Shown: piece after piece, positions 7,540 to 18,238 of the stretch | How the letters are laid out: the number at the start of each line of letters is the position of its first letter | Position numbering within the stretch: position 1 is the stretch's first letter | Assembly: GCF_009176645.1 (NCBI RefSeq) | Contig: NZ_AP019007.1 | Coordinates: 3,596,001 to 3,660,000, forward strand | Direction of reading: 5' to 3' | Source: Enterobacter oligotrophicus | GTDB lineage: Bacteria; Pseudomonadota; Gammaproteobacteria; Enterobacterales; Enterobacteriaceae | DNA length: 64,000 nucleotides | Position numbers and translations under genes: made by a program | Notes under the pieces: model-generated | The model's database searches: none | What the model was told of the DNA's origin: nothing | What the model saw: only the letters and a program-made list of their open reading frames with translations

Positions 7540-8961
7540 CTAAATCAGGCTCCGTTTTACGGGCGGCGTGGTTTTATTCAGGGTGAGCCACAGCGGTTTA
7601 ATTCGCAGCAACGCCTCTTCAAGCGCCGCCGGGGCGAGCGAGAAGGGCATACGCAGATAGCGGTCAAAGGCACCTGACAGACCAAACCGTGTGCCGGTCC
7701 CCAGATTAATCCCCGTCGTCTCTGCCCGTGCCGCGAGCTGTGTTGCCAGCATACCGGGCAACTCAATCCAGTAAGAAAGGCCTCCTTCTGCCTCGTGAAA
7801 CGACCATGCCGGAAAATGTTCGCGCAGCAACGCGCCGCACCGGTCCCGACGTTCCGCCAGCATTTTCCGCCGTGCGGGCAAAAAAGCATCACTGTTTTCG
7901 ATAAGCCAGAGCGTTGCAAGCTGTTCCAGCAGCGGTGTGCCCAAATCCAGAGTGTCGCGCGTCTGGGCGAGCGTCGCGATCGTCCGCGACGAGGCGCGGA
8001 GCCAGCCGAGGCGAAGCCCTCCCCAGAAACTTTTTCCGGCAGAGCCCAGCGTGATGACGGCAGCCTCCGGGTTAAACGCGGCCAGCGGGGGCGGAGGGGG
8101 AGCATCAAACCAGAGATCAACCATCGTTTCATCCACGACCAGCGTGGTGCGGGTCTGTGCGGCAATGTCGGCTATCGTCTGGCGCGTTGCGGTGTCCATG
8201 CAGCGTCCCGTCGGGTTATGAAAGTCTGGCATCAGATACGCCAGGCGCGGCGCTGTCTGGGCAAGCGTCGCGGCGAAACCATCGGTATCCCAGCCCGTTT
8301 CGGGAAGGGATACGCCTACCGGCCGACAAAGTGCACCCTGAATAGCGGCAATCGCCAGCGGATAGGTGGGATGGTCGACCACCACGCGATCGCCGGGACC
8401 CGTCATCATGCGTAACACCAGCGAAAAGCCGCTCACGGCACCATTAACCACCATCACTTCATCAGCCCGTGTCGGAAGCCCGCGCGCCGTGTAGCGTGCG
8501 GCAATGGCTTCCCGCAGTGCTGGTAATCCGAGCTGGTCGTAGCCTGTCTGTGAAAGGTGTTGCGTGATCGCCGTGAGTGCATGCGTATACGCCTGGTGGA
8601 TTTCCGGGCCGGCGCTAAGCGCGGCAGTGGAAAGATCCAGCGCCGCGCTGGCCGCTGAGAGGGTCGGTATGGCACGTGTGTCCGGCAGGATCACGCGTGA
8701 CCCGCTGCCGTGACGACTTTCCAGATATCCTTCTTCCCGCAGATGGGCCAGCGCGCTGCTGATGGTGGTTCGGCTTACCTCCAGCGCAGAGGCCAGTTCT
8801 CGCTCTCCTGGCAAGCGCGTGCTGAGGGCCAGCCTGCCGTCGAGTATCAGCAGACGTAGTGCATCCGCCAGCTGCCGCCAGAGCGGGGTTCGGGATGATG
8901 ATTGCTGCCAGTGGCCTAACAGCCGGACCAGAGACTGACTACCGAAGCGACGTGATGACAT
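7540..8961 (-). CDS. yczR: YczR, MocR-type GntR regulator with aminotransferase-like domain
   Basis: About 473 residues from MSSRRFGS. An N-terminal GntR winged helix (LADALRLLILDGRLALSTRLPGER, in two parts, then TTISSALAHLREEGYL) is fused to a class I aminotransferase-like domain; the segment LGSAGKSFWGGLRLGWLR contains the PLP-binding Lys. MocR regulators use PLP or its adducts as effector. It is divergent from yczE, with the inverted repeat GTCCA/TGGAC (8967-8988) just before this start. An alternative ATG at 8997 adds 12 residues and would put that repeat inside the gene. The name follows the yczR-yczE pair of Salmonella and relatives. Confidence 0.8.
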   Translation of the reverse strand: MSSRRFGSQSLVRLLGHWQQSSSRTPLWRQLADALRLLILDGRLALSTRLPGERELASALEVSRTTISSALAHLREEGYLESRHGSGSRVILPDTRAIPTLSAASAALDLSTAALSAGPEIHQAYTHALTAITQHLSQTGYDQLGLPALREAIAARYTARGLPTRADEVMVVNGAVSGFSLVLRMMTGPGDRVVVDHPTYPLAIAAIQGALCRPVGVSLPETGWDTDGFAATLAQTAPRLAYLMPDFHNPTGRCMDTATRQTIADIAAQTRTTLVVDETMVDLWFDAPPPPPLAAFNPEAAVITLGSAGKSFWGGLRLGWLRASSRTIATLAQTRDTLDLGTPLLEQLATLWLIENSDAFLPARRKMLAERRDRCGALLREHFPAWSFHEAEGGLSYWIELPGMLATQLAARAETTGINLGTGTRFGLSGAFDRYLRMPFSLAPAALEEALLRIKPLWLTLNKTTPPVKRSLI

Positions 8962-8966
8962 GTGCA

Positions 8967-8988
8967 GTCCACTATTTGAAAACTGGAC
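8967..8988. promoter_or_regulatory. Candidate YczR operator
   Basis: GTCCA and TGGAC are inverted around a 12-base A/T-rich spacer in the yczR-yczE divergent region. Position and symmetry suggest a regulator site; no consensus is known to me. Confidence 0.3.
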
Positions 8989-9047
8989 ATTAATCATAGA
9001 GCCATTTTAGACGAGGATGGAAGTCTGGTTCATCGGAGAAGCTAAAA

Positions 9048-9659
9048 ATGGTACGTCGTCTGGTTCAACTTTATGTCGGCTTAGGTCTGTACGGCCTTTC
9101 AACCGCGATGTTTATTCGTTCGGATTTAGGCGTCGATCCGTGGGATGTGTTTCATCTTGGCGTGGCGCTACAGCTGGGGTTGAGCATTGGTACAGTGATT
9201 ATTGTCACTGGCGCTGTGGTTCTGCTGCTGTGGATACCTCTGCGTCAACTTCCCGGTGTTGGCACCATCAGCAACGTGATTTGTATCGGGCTGGCGGCGG
9301 ATGCCGCCATGGCGCTGATACCCGAACTGTCCTCACTGCCGATCCGCATCGCTCTGCTGGTTTCAGGCATTGTGATTAACGCGATAGCCACCGGTATGTA
9401 TATCGGCGCTGGGTTTGGCGCAGGGCCTCGGGATGGCCTGATGACCGGCATTCATGCCCGGCTGGGGCGGTCGATTCGCAGCGTGCGCACCGCGATTGAA
9501 GTGAGTGTGTTAATCATTGGCTGTATTCTGGGGGGCACATTTGGCGTAGGAACGGTGCTGTATGCCCTGACCATCGGCCCGCTGATTCAGATCTGCTTAC
9601 CGTGGTTTCGTCAAAAGCCGCGCGTACAGAAGGCGCAACAGCCTGAGCGCGTGGTTTAA
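9048..9659 (+). CDS. yczE: YczE-type integral membrane protein
   Basis: The product is 203 residues, mostly hydrophobic, with about five membrane segments. The glycine-rich motifs DLGVDPWDVFHLG, GAGFGAGPRDGLM and IGCILGGTFGVGTVLYALTIGP (the last read in pieces) are typical of the YczE/YyaS/YitT membrane family. The transported or sensed compound is unknown. It is divergent from the MocR gene yczR, a pairing seen in several enterics, so it is the likely target of that regulator. The downstream lac operator begins 3 bp after its stop. Confidence 0.8.
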   Translation: MVRRLVQLYVGLGLYGLSTAMFIRSDLGVDPWDVFHLGVALQLGLSIGTVIIVTGAVVLLLWIPLRQLPGVGTISNVICIGLAADAAMALIPELSSLPIRIALLVSGIVINAIATGMYIGAGFGAGPRDGLMTGIHARLGRSIRSVRTAIEVSVLIIGCILGGTFGVGTVLYALTIGPLIQICLPWFRQKPRVQKAQQPERVV

Positions 9660-9662
9660 TTC

Positions 9663-9677
9663 TGCGAAGCGCTCACA
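9663..9677 (-). promoter_or_regulatory. Lac operator copy in front of lacI
   Basis: TGCGAAGCGCTCACA is the exact reverse complement of the core of the lacZ operator (10885-10899). It lies 60 bp before the lacI start. It would allow LacI to repress its own gene and to form a DNA loop with the lacZ operator about 1.2 kb away. Confidence 0.75.
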
Positions 9678-9736
9678 TGCTTTAATGGCATAGCTGTGCC
9701 AGAATGAGGGCAACTCTTCTCGCGATGCCAGAATGC

Positions 9737-10807
9737 ATGAAAGCTATCACTCTTTATGACGTTGCCCTCCTTGCGGGGGTTTCTTACCAGACCGTTTCCC
9801 GTGTGATTAACGATGCGGAGCATGTTTCCTCCCGTACACGGGAAAAGGTTCGACAGGCCATGGAGGAACTGCACTACGTTCCCAATCGTGGCGCGCAGCA
9901 ACTGGCCGGAAAGCGCACCCGCACGCTGGGGCTGATCACGACCGATCTTGCCCTGCACGCCCCTTCGCAGATTGCGTCGGCGGTAAAATCCCGCGCGGTG
10001 GAGCAGGGGGCGAGCGTGTTAATTTCCATGGTGCAACAGCCGGAACAATGTCAGGCAGCTCTGCAGGAACTGCTGGCACAACGGGTGGAAGGGCTGCTGG
10101 TGAACGTTCCGCTGGAAGATGCGCAGGCAGAACAGCTTCAGGTCATGGCCTCGCCCGTTCCGGTTCTTTTTCTTGATGTATCTCCTTCTGCACAGGTCAA
10201 CAGCCTCGTTTTCAATGCCGTGCAGGGGGCGAGCCTGGGCGCTGAACACCTGATCTCGCTGGGGCAAACGCGCATTGCGTTACTCAGCGGGCCGGAAAGC
10301 TCAGTCTCCGCCCGGATGCGCCTGGCAGGATGGAAAGCCACACTGGCGCAGGCTGGCCTTGAGGCGATCGCAGTGGCACAGGGCGACTGGAGCGCGGCCT
10401 CAGGCTATGAGAAAGGTCATCAGCTTTTGTCCGGTACCGAGCAGCCCGAAGCTATCCTGGTCGCGAACGATCAAATGGCGCTCGGCGTGATGCGCGCCTG
10501 TGCAGAAAAAGGCATTGCGATACCGGGCCAGATCGCCGTTGTCGGGTTTGATGATACGGCTGACAGCGCGTGGTTTTCTCCCCCGCTAACCACGATCCGC
10601 CAGGCTTTCCGCGATGCCGGTGAACGAAGTGTGGAGTGGTTATTGAGGCCAGAGCGTACCAAAACGTGCTGGCAAGTGCAGCTCCCCGTCACGCTGATCG
10701 CACGTCGTTCGACTGCCCCCCGCACAGTCGATCAGGCCGATCGTGAAGAACTGGCGCAAAAGCTCAGAAGCCTGGCGCTGATGGCAGAGAAACTCGCTCG
10801 CGGATAA
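9737..10807 (+). CDS. lacI: LacI, lac operon repressor
   Basis: This 356-residue repressor has an N-terminal LacI helix-turn-helix (TLYDVALLAGVSYQTVSRVIN, residues 5-25, read in two parts) with the YQ pair that reads the lac operator in E. coli. The hinge region NRGAQQLAGK and the periplasmic-binding-like core (LALHAPSQI, SSVSARMRLAGW, VANDQMALG) follow E. coli LacI closely. The C terminus is leucine-rich (LAQKLRSLALMAEKLARG), as in the tetramerisation helix. The start at 9737 gives MKAITLYDV; the upstream ATG at 9704 is not supported. It lies directly before lacZ in the same direction. Confidence 0.95.
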   Translation: MKAITLYDVALLAGVSYQTVSRVINDAEHVSSRTREKVRQAMEELHYVPNRGAQQLAGKRTRTLGLITTDLALHAPSQIASAVKSRAVEQGASVLISMVQQPEQCQAALQELLAQRVEGLLVNVPLEDAQAEQLQVMASPVPVLFLDVSPSAQVNSLVFNAVQGASLGAEHLISLGQTRIALLSGPESSVSARMRLAGWKATLAQAGLEAIAVAQGDWSAASGYEKGHQLLSGTEQPEAILVANDQMALGVMRACAEKGIAIPGQIAVVGFDDTADSAWFSPPLTTIRQAFRDAGERSVEWLLRPERTKTCWQVQLPVTLIARRSTAPRTVDQADREELAQKLRSLALMAEKLARG

Positions 10808-10813
10808 TGCTTT

Positions 10814-10829
10814 TGTGATCTCACTCGCT
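10814..10829 (+). promoter_or_regulatory. CRP site of the lac promoter
   Basis: TGTGA, six bases, TCGCT matches the CRP consensus (TGTGA-N6-TCACA) fully on the left and 3 of 5 on the right. It begins 33 bp before the -35 hexamer, the same offset as in E. coli lac. Confidence 0.72.
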
Positions 10830-10846
10830 TCGTGACGATCCGGAGC

Positions 10847-10875
10847 TTTACCGTACAGATTCACCAGGGCATGTT
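10847..10875 (+). promoter_or_regulatory. lacZ promoter
   Basis: TTTACC (10847-10852), 17 bp, CATGTT (10870-10875). The E. coli lac promoter is TTTACA, 18 bp, TATGTT. As in E. coli, seven bases separate the -10 from the ATTGTGAGC of the operator. Both hexamers are weak, consistent with CRP dependence. Confidence 0.8.
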
Positions 10876-10883
10876 GGCTAAGA

Positions 10884-14003
<3,120 letters not shown>

Positions 14004-14010
14004 GTGACCC

Positions 14011-14036
14011 GGAGCGGCCACAAACGTGGCTGCTCC
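14011..14036. terminator. Hairpin between convergent lacZ and rcnA
   Basis: GGAGCGGCCAC and GTGGCTGCTCC form an 11-bp stem with one G-T pair and an AAAC loop. No T run follows on either strand, so it may be a weak or Rho-assisted terminator. Confidence 0.5.
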
Positions 14037-14038
14037 GC

Positions 14039-14830
14039 TCAGGCAAAAATGCCGCGCATCCCGTGAATACTCATATACAGCCCGACCATGACGATCAGTG
14101 CGGCTGAAATCCACGGTGCTTTTCGAGAAAACTCACTGAACCCCGGCCAGCGCGTCACGGCGTGTTTAAGGCTCAACGCTGCAATTGCGCCAGACGCCAC
14201 CAGCGTCAGCGCCAGACCGATACTGAAGCTCAACACCAGCGTCGCACCGAGCGCGAAGTGTTTCAGCTGCAGGCAGATTAGCAGCACCGTAATGGAGGCC
14301 GGACAGGGGATAAGCCCACCGGTCAGGCCAAACAGAGCGATCTGCCCGGTGGTGACGTTTTGCCCGTTAAAACGGCGGCTAATGTCCTGCGCATGCGCGC
14401 GCTGGTGGGCGTCCTGCCACTCCTCGTCAACCTGTTGATGATCGTGATGATGATGATGATGATGATGATGGTGGTGATGATCGTGCGGTTGACTCTCTTT
14501 CCAGGTTCGCCATGCCATCCATAATGCGATGAGAATGATCACTAACCCTGAAATCAGCTGAAACCAGGGTTCAGACGTGTGTGCATCCCATCCCTGACCA
14601 AACCACAGGCCCGCCATCGCGATGATCCAGACCACCACCGTGTGAGAAAGCGTCGCGGCCAGGCCCAGAAGGATCGCCTGCTTTAACGTGCCCCGGATCG
14701 CCACGATAAACGCGGCCATCATCGTTTTTGAATGACCCGGCTCAAGGCCATGCAGCGCACCGAGCAGAATGGCGCTGGGCACAAACAGCCAGGCATTACC
14801 CTGTTGCAGGAGTGACGTGAAATCGTTCAT
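14039..14830 (-). CDS. rcnA: RcnA, nickel/cobalt efflux protein
   Basis: This 263-residue inner-membrane exporter of the NicO family removes Ni(II) and Co(II) from the cytoplasm. It has about six membrane helices with the motif [12 protein letters not shown] in the first. A cytoplasmic loop carries twelve consecutive histidines (residues 118-129) flanked by HD and DH, longer than is needed for a simple metal site. Ten to twelve of those codons are simple triplet repeats. It is divergent from its regulator rcnR, with RcnR boxes between. No rcnB is adjacent. Confidence 0.95.
   Translation of the reverse strand: MNDFTSLLQQGNAWLFVPSAILLGALHGLEPGHSKTMMAAFIVAIRGTLKQAILLGLAATLSHTVVVWIIAMAGLWFGQGWDAHTSEPWFQLISGLVIILIALWMAWRTWKESQPHDHHHHHHHHHHHHDHQQVDEEWQDAHQRAHAQDISRRFNGQNVTTGQIALFGLTGGLIPCPASITVLLICLQLKHFALGATLVLSFSIGLALTLVASGAIAALSLKHAVTRWPGFSEFSRKAPWISAALIVMVGLYMSIHGMRGIFA
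14447..14470. repeat. (ATG)8 trinucleotide tract inside rcnA
   Basis: Eight uninterrupted ATG units (CAT on the coding strand) encode eight of the twelve consecutive histidines of the RcnA loop. Triplet slippage here would change the His count without breaking the frame. Confidence 0.9.
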
Positions 14831-14865
14831 GAAGGATTCCGTAAAGGAAAATGTGCTTCGAATAC

Positions 14866-14922
14866 TACTCCCCCCCAGTAGTCAAATACTACCCCCCAGT
14901 AGAAAAATACTCAGGGGGAGTA
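14866..14922. promoter_or_regulatory. Three RcnR operator boxes between rcnA and rcnR
   Basis: RcnR boxes have the form TACT-G6-N-AGTA. Box 1 (14866-14880) is TACT-C7-AGTA and box 2 (14887-14901) is TACT-A-C6-AGTA; both fit on the minus strand. Box 3 (14908-14922) is TACT-CAGGGGG-AGTA, with only five G, a degenerate copy. Boxes are spaced 21 bp, two helical turns, so they face the same side of the DNA. RcnR bound without Ni or Co would repress both divergent genes. Confidence 0.85.
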
Positions 14923-14963
14923 GAGCATGTTATGCTCATGCGCCAAAAGAAGGAGATGCTGAG

Positions 14964-15236
14964 ATGTCACATACGGTTCGTCACAAGAAAATGTTATTGA
15001 CGCGTCTGAAGAAAATTCAGGGGCAAAGCACCGCACTGGAAAAAATGCTTAATAGCGATCATGAGTGTGCTGATGTCTTACAGCAGCTGGCGGCGATCCG
15101 TGGGGCGGTGAATGGTATGATGTTGCAGGTGATCGAGGGCCATTTAACCGATCATGTGGTGAAAGAGCCCGAAGAAGATCAGCGCGAAGCCGATCTTGGC
15201 GTCGTGTTGCAGGTGATCAAATCCTATCTTAAGTAG
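14964..15236 (+). CDS. rcnR: RcnR, nickel/cobalt-responsive repressor
   Basis: This 90-residue all-helical CsoR/RcnR-family repressor releases DNA on binding Ni(II) or Co(II). The metal ligands known in E. coli are present: His3, Cys35, His60 and His64. The start at 14964 (MSHTVRHKK) places His3 correctly and has an AGGAGA site; the long in-frame extension back to 14769 overlaps rcnA antisense and is rejected. It controls rcnA across the divergent region. Its stop overlaps the 3' end of convergent pdeB by a few bases. Confidence 0.95.
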   Translation: MSHTVRHKKMLLTRLKKIQGQSTALEKMLNSDHECADVLQQLAAIRGAVNGMMLQVIEGHLTDHVVKEPEEDQREADLGVVLQVIKSYLK

Positions 15237-16794
15237 AATACTTTTCGAGGTTGTACTCGGCCCAGAGAATGAACTCGACTTTTGGCAGCGCCTTACTGTA
15301 GTACCAGCCTTGCCCGTACTGTACGCCGTGGCGATGCAGCCATATAAGCTGTCCCTCCGTTTCAATGCCTTCGGCGACCATGGCAAGATCCAGTGATTTT
15401 GCCATTTCGATAATATGCGGCGTCACGTTTTTGTACTCCAGCGCATCCACAAAAGACTTATCAATTTTCAGCGTGTCGACGTCCAGATCCTGCAGGTAGC
15501 TCAGGCTGGAATAACCTGTACCAAAATCATCAATATAGACAGGGTGACCCGAGCGGCGGAACGCAGCAATGGCCGGCGCGCTAACGCTGGGATCGGCAAA
15601 ACCACGTTCGGTTAACTCAAGGGCGATCTGCCGGGGATGGACTTCCCACTTATTCAATAACTGGCTCAGCAGAGGCGGCAGCTTGCCTGACGTCAGATCC
15701 GCAGGCGCGAGGTTGATGGAGATATGCTGGTCAGGATGAAGGTGTAACCAGTTGCCCATATCCTCGAACACCTTTTCGATGATTAACCGGGTGAGTGATG
15801 AGATGAGGCCCGTTTGCTCTGCCAGTGGGACAAAAATATCCGGCGACAGGTAAGTTCCGTCTGGCTGAGGCCAGCGCGTCAGCGCTTCCGCACCCACAAT
15901 TTTTCCTGTGCTTAACGCCACAATGGGCTGGTAGTGAACGACAAAATCACGGCTGCTGATGGCATCCTGCAGGCGATTACGCGGAGACTGAATGCGGCGC
16001 AATATTCGCAATAAAAAGAGTGCAGCAAGCAGGCTGACCAGTATGCCAAACGGGAGCCAGAAGAGGAGCTGACGGTGCCAGCTTTCATCCAGCGGTTTTA
16101 ACGTTGCCCATGCGACGATCGCAAAGCCCAGTTCAGGGATCGGTTTTCGGATATACATTGCCCCTTTGTACTGCAGGCGCATCAGGTTTTTGTCTTCCAG
16201 CAACGAGCGGACGTGCGGATCGAGCTTATTACTGCTGGCAAAAACGATATGGTTTGCATCACCAATCAGGGCGGCATCAATGGTGATTGCGCCAAAAGGA
16301 ATAACATCCACCAGTGATGCAGGGTCGAGCATCACCAGGTAATTTGCGCTGCCCAGAACGGCCATGTAGTGGTTAAGCCCGAGATCGTTTTGCGTCGTCA
16401 GCCATGCGTTGTAACCGTCTGGCGTCATGCGCATCGGTGGTGGAAAAGCGGCGGCATTGCTGGTTTGCTCCAGGGAAGAGCAAATGGGTTTCAGGTTATT
16501 GATATACACCACTTCCTGAATGTAACGCCAGGAGAAAGCCACACGACGCATTTCGCGCAAGTGTGGAGGGCTGCAGGGAATACCGTCAAAGGATTGCAGC
16601 TGAGTGAGGGCCTCCTTCGCTTGCCCGATAACTCTTTCTGTACGGATCAGCACGCGTGACGCGTAGCTATCCAGCGCATCGATAAATTTGTCTTCCGCCT
16701 GACGATGTGCCAGCCAGATGCTGAGGCAAATGGGGATCAGCACAGAGAAGATCAATATCCCTGTTACCAGGCTGACCAGATGTCGGGTTCTCAT
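15229..16794 (-). CDS. pdeB: PdeB (YlaB), membrane-bound c-di-GMP phosphodiesterase
   Basis: This 521-residue protein has an N-terminal membrane helix, a periplasmic CSS-motif domain (residues about 30-230, with Cys in DGIPCSPP and the CSS of KPICSSLEQ), a second membrane helix and a cytoplasmic EAL domain. EAL motifs are intact ([36 protein letters not shown]), so it should hydrolyse c-di-GMP. In this class the CSS cysteines form a DsbA/B-dependent disulfide that keeps the enzyme inactive. The start at MRTRHLV matches E. coli; an upstream ATG at 16821 adds nine residues. Confidence 0.93.
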   Translation of the reverse strand: MRTRHLVSLVTGILIFSVLIPICLSIWLAHRQAEDKFIDALDSYASRVLIRTERVIGQAKEALTQLQSFDGIPCSPPHLREMRRVAFSWRYIQEVVYINNLKPICSSLEQTSNAAAFPPPMRMTPDGYNAWLTTQNDLGLNHYMAVLGSANYLVMLDPASLVDVIPFGAITIDAALIGDANHIVFASSNKLDPHVRSLLEDKNLMRLQYKGAMYIRKPIPELGFAIVAWATLKPLDESWHRQLLFWLPFGILVSLLAALFLLRILRRIQSPRNRLQDAISSRDFVVHYQPIVALSTGKIVGAEALTRWPQPDGTYLSPDIFVPLAEQTGLISSLTRLIIEKVFEDMGNWLHLHPDQHISINLAPADLTSGKLPPLLSQLLNKWEVHPRQIALELTERGFADPSVSAPAIAAFRRSGHPVYIDDFGTGYSSLSYLQDLDVDTLKIDKSFVDALEYKNVTPHIIEMAKSLDLAMVAEGIETEGQLIWLHRHGVQYGQGWYYSKALPKVEFILWAEYNLEKYST

Positions 16795-16989
16795 GCTGCT
16801 GTTTCCTTCCTCATCGCCCACTCCTGGGGCATTGCGTTCGCTCGCCAGAGGAGAAATTTTTTACCACGAAATGATACAGTTATAGCACGTGACAGGCATT
16901 GATTTCATACCAGAAATGGAAAATCAGCAGCAGTGCGGAAGCGCGACGCAGCATCGAGGGGTTGTTTTTGCAGCATAGCTCAGATATCA

Positions 16990-17010
16990 TTTTGTTATGT
17001 TATAACAAAA
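16990..17010. promoter_or_regulatory. Zur-like operator before rpmE2
   Basis: Two overlapping palindromes are present: TTTTGTTAT and ATAACAAAA inverted around GTT, and the 10-bp core TGTTATAACA (16998-17007), which is the core of enteric Zur boxes. It ends 12 bp before the rpmE2 start, where bound Zur would block transcription when zinc is plentiful. Confidence 0.75.
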
Positions 17011-17021
17011 CATGAGAGCGT

Positions 17022-17285
17022 ATGATGAAACCCAATATCCATCCAGCCTATCGCACCGTTGTGTTTCATGACACCAGTGCCAATGAATACTTCAAAGTCG
17101 GGTCGACGATTAAGACTGACCGCGAGATTGAACTCGACGGTAAAACTTATCCCTATGTTTCTATAGAAGTTTCTTCAAAATCGCATCCGTTTTACACCGG
17201 TAAACAGAAAACCTTCTCAACGGAAGGAAGCGCGGCACGCTTCCGCCAGCGTTTTGGCGGTTTTCTTAATGCGAAGCGAGGTTAA
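17022..17285 (+). CDS. rpmE2: Alternative ribosomal protein bL31 type B (zinc-free)
   Basis: This 87-residue paralogue of ribosomal protein L31 (YkgM in E. coli) contains no cysteine, so it needs no zinc. In zinc starvation it replaces the zinc-binding RpmE on the 50S subunit and frees that zinc. Two consecutive ATG codons (17022 and 17025) can both serve; the second gives the usual MKPNIHP. It is followed after 2 bp by rpmJ2 and preceded by a Zur-like palindrome. Confidence 0.95.
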   Translation: MMKPNIHPAYRTVVFHDTSANEYFKVGSTIKTDREIELDGKTYPYVSIEVSSKSHPFYTGKQKTFSTEGSAARFRQRFGGFLNAKRG

Positions 17286-17287
17286 CC

Positions 17288-17428
17288 ATGCAGGTACTTA
17301 ACTCACTGCGCAGTGCGAAACAGCGCCATCCGGATTGCCAGATCGTCAAACGCAAAGGCCGTCTGTACGTCATCTGTAAATCCAACCCGCGCTTTAAAGC
17401 GGTGCAGGGGCGTAAAAAAAGACGCTAA
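17288..17428 (+). CDS. rpmJ2: Alternative ribosomal protein bL36 (RpmJ2/YkgO)
   Basis: The 46-residue product ([17 protein letters not shown], then [19 protein letters not shown]) is very close to E. coli YkgO, the low-zinc paralogue of L36. It keeps only two of the four zinc ligands of RpmJ. The gene starts 2 bp after rpmE2, so the pair forms a zinc-starvation operon. Its stop overlaps the 3' end of the convergent acetyltransferase gene by 4 bp. Confidence 0.95.
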   Translation: MQVLNSLRSAKQRHPDCQIVKRKGRLYVICKSNPRFKAVQGRKKRR

Positions 17429-18135
17429 ACGCGCGATTCACGCCAGCTTTCCAGGGATCTTCTCTGCTTGCCATCGGCAGTAAAATTGTCGGTGGCAAGC
17501 CAGCGTTCAAACGCGCTCGCCAGTACCGGCCACTCTTTGTCTATGATGGAAAACCAGTCCGTATCCCGGTTATGTCCTTTCGTGACCAGCGCCTGGCGAA
17601 AACGGCCTTCATACTGAAAGCCAAGTCGCAGGGCTGCTTTGCGGGAAGGCTCATTCAGGCTATTGCACTTCCATTCATAGCGTCGATAACCCAGAGTATC
17701 AAACACATACCGCATCAGCAGGTATTGCGCTTCGGTGGACATCGGCGTGCGGCTGAGCAGCGGCGAAAAATGGACGTGACCCACCTCGACCACGCCATTT
17801 TGGGGATCAATGCGCATCAGAGCCAGCGTGCCCACCGGCGAGTGCGTCTGGTTATCAATAACGGTGAAATGCACGGGATCAGATAATTCACACACACCCG
17901 CAACCCATTGAGTAAACGCGTCCACGGAGGTGTCGGGTTCACGGAGCAACCATGTCCAGCTGCGGGTGTCTTCAGCCTGGCTGTAAGCGGAGAACAGCGC
18001 GGCGGCATGCTCTGTGCGTAGCGGTTCAAGCCGACAATAACGACCCTGCAGAACGACCCGAGAAGGATGCTGGCGCGGCTGCCAGTCGATAAGTGCATCG
18101 CCAACCGGCTGTCCGAACTGATTGAATGTGTTCAT
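17425..18135 (-). CDS. GNAT acetyltransferase of the RimJ/RimL type
   Basis: This 236-residue protein has a GNAT fold: strand [13 protein letters not shown], the core [21 protein letters not shown] (in two parts), [12 protein letters not shown] and the acetyl-CoA region followed by [21 protein letters not shown]. This arrangement is typical of the RimJ/RimL group, which includes N-terminal and small-molecule acetyltransferases. The substrate cannot be read from sequence. It is divergent from a MocR regulator at 18239 across 103 bp that contain two palindromes, so it is probably controlled by that regulator. Confidence 0.85.
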   Translation of the reverse strand: MNTFNQFGQPVGDALIDWQPRQHPSRVVLQGRYCRLEPLRTEHAAALFSAYSQAEDTRSWTWLLREPDTSVDAFTQWVAGVCELSDPVHFTVIDNQTHSPVGTLALMRIDPQNGVVEVGHVHFSPLLSRTPMSTEAQYLLMRYVFDTLGYRRYEWKCNSLNEPSRKAALRLGFQYEGRFRQALVTKGHNRDTDWFSIIDKEWPVLASAFERWLATDNFTADGKQRRSLESWRESRV

Positions 18136-18180
18136 GTTACTCTCCGTTGTGGTGTAAAGACGCCCAGACTAATTAAAATC

Positions 18181-18225
18181 TGGTTCCTTAAAAAGAACCA
18201 CTGGGCTATGTTCTGGTGGTACCAC
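18181..18225. promoter_or_regulatory. Candidate MocR operators between the GNAT gene and its divergent regulator
   Basis: TGGTTC and GAACCA are inverted around eight bases (18181-18200); GTGGTACCAC is a perfect 10-bp palindrome (18216-18225). Both share the GGT/ACC core and lie 20-60 bp before the regulator start, typical for MocR sites. Their function is inferred only from symmetry and position. Confidence 0.45.
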
Positions 18226-18238
18226 GAGGAGGGGGAAG

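Noticed and set aside
14447..14470. Short-repeat array as CRISPR
   Set aside because: It is a trinucleotide microsatellite in the rcnA coding sequence; there are no spacers and no cas genes. No CRISPR array was found anywhere in the window.
14769..14963. N-terminal extension of rcnR
   Set aside because: It would cover the start of rcnA and the RcnR boxes; His3 of the 90-residue form is a metal ligand, which fixes the start at 14964.
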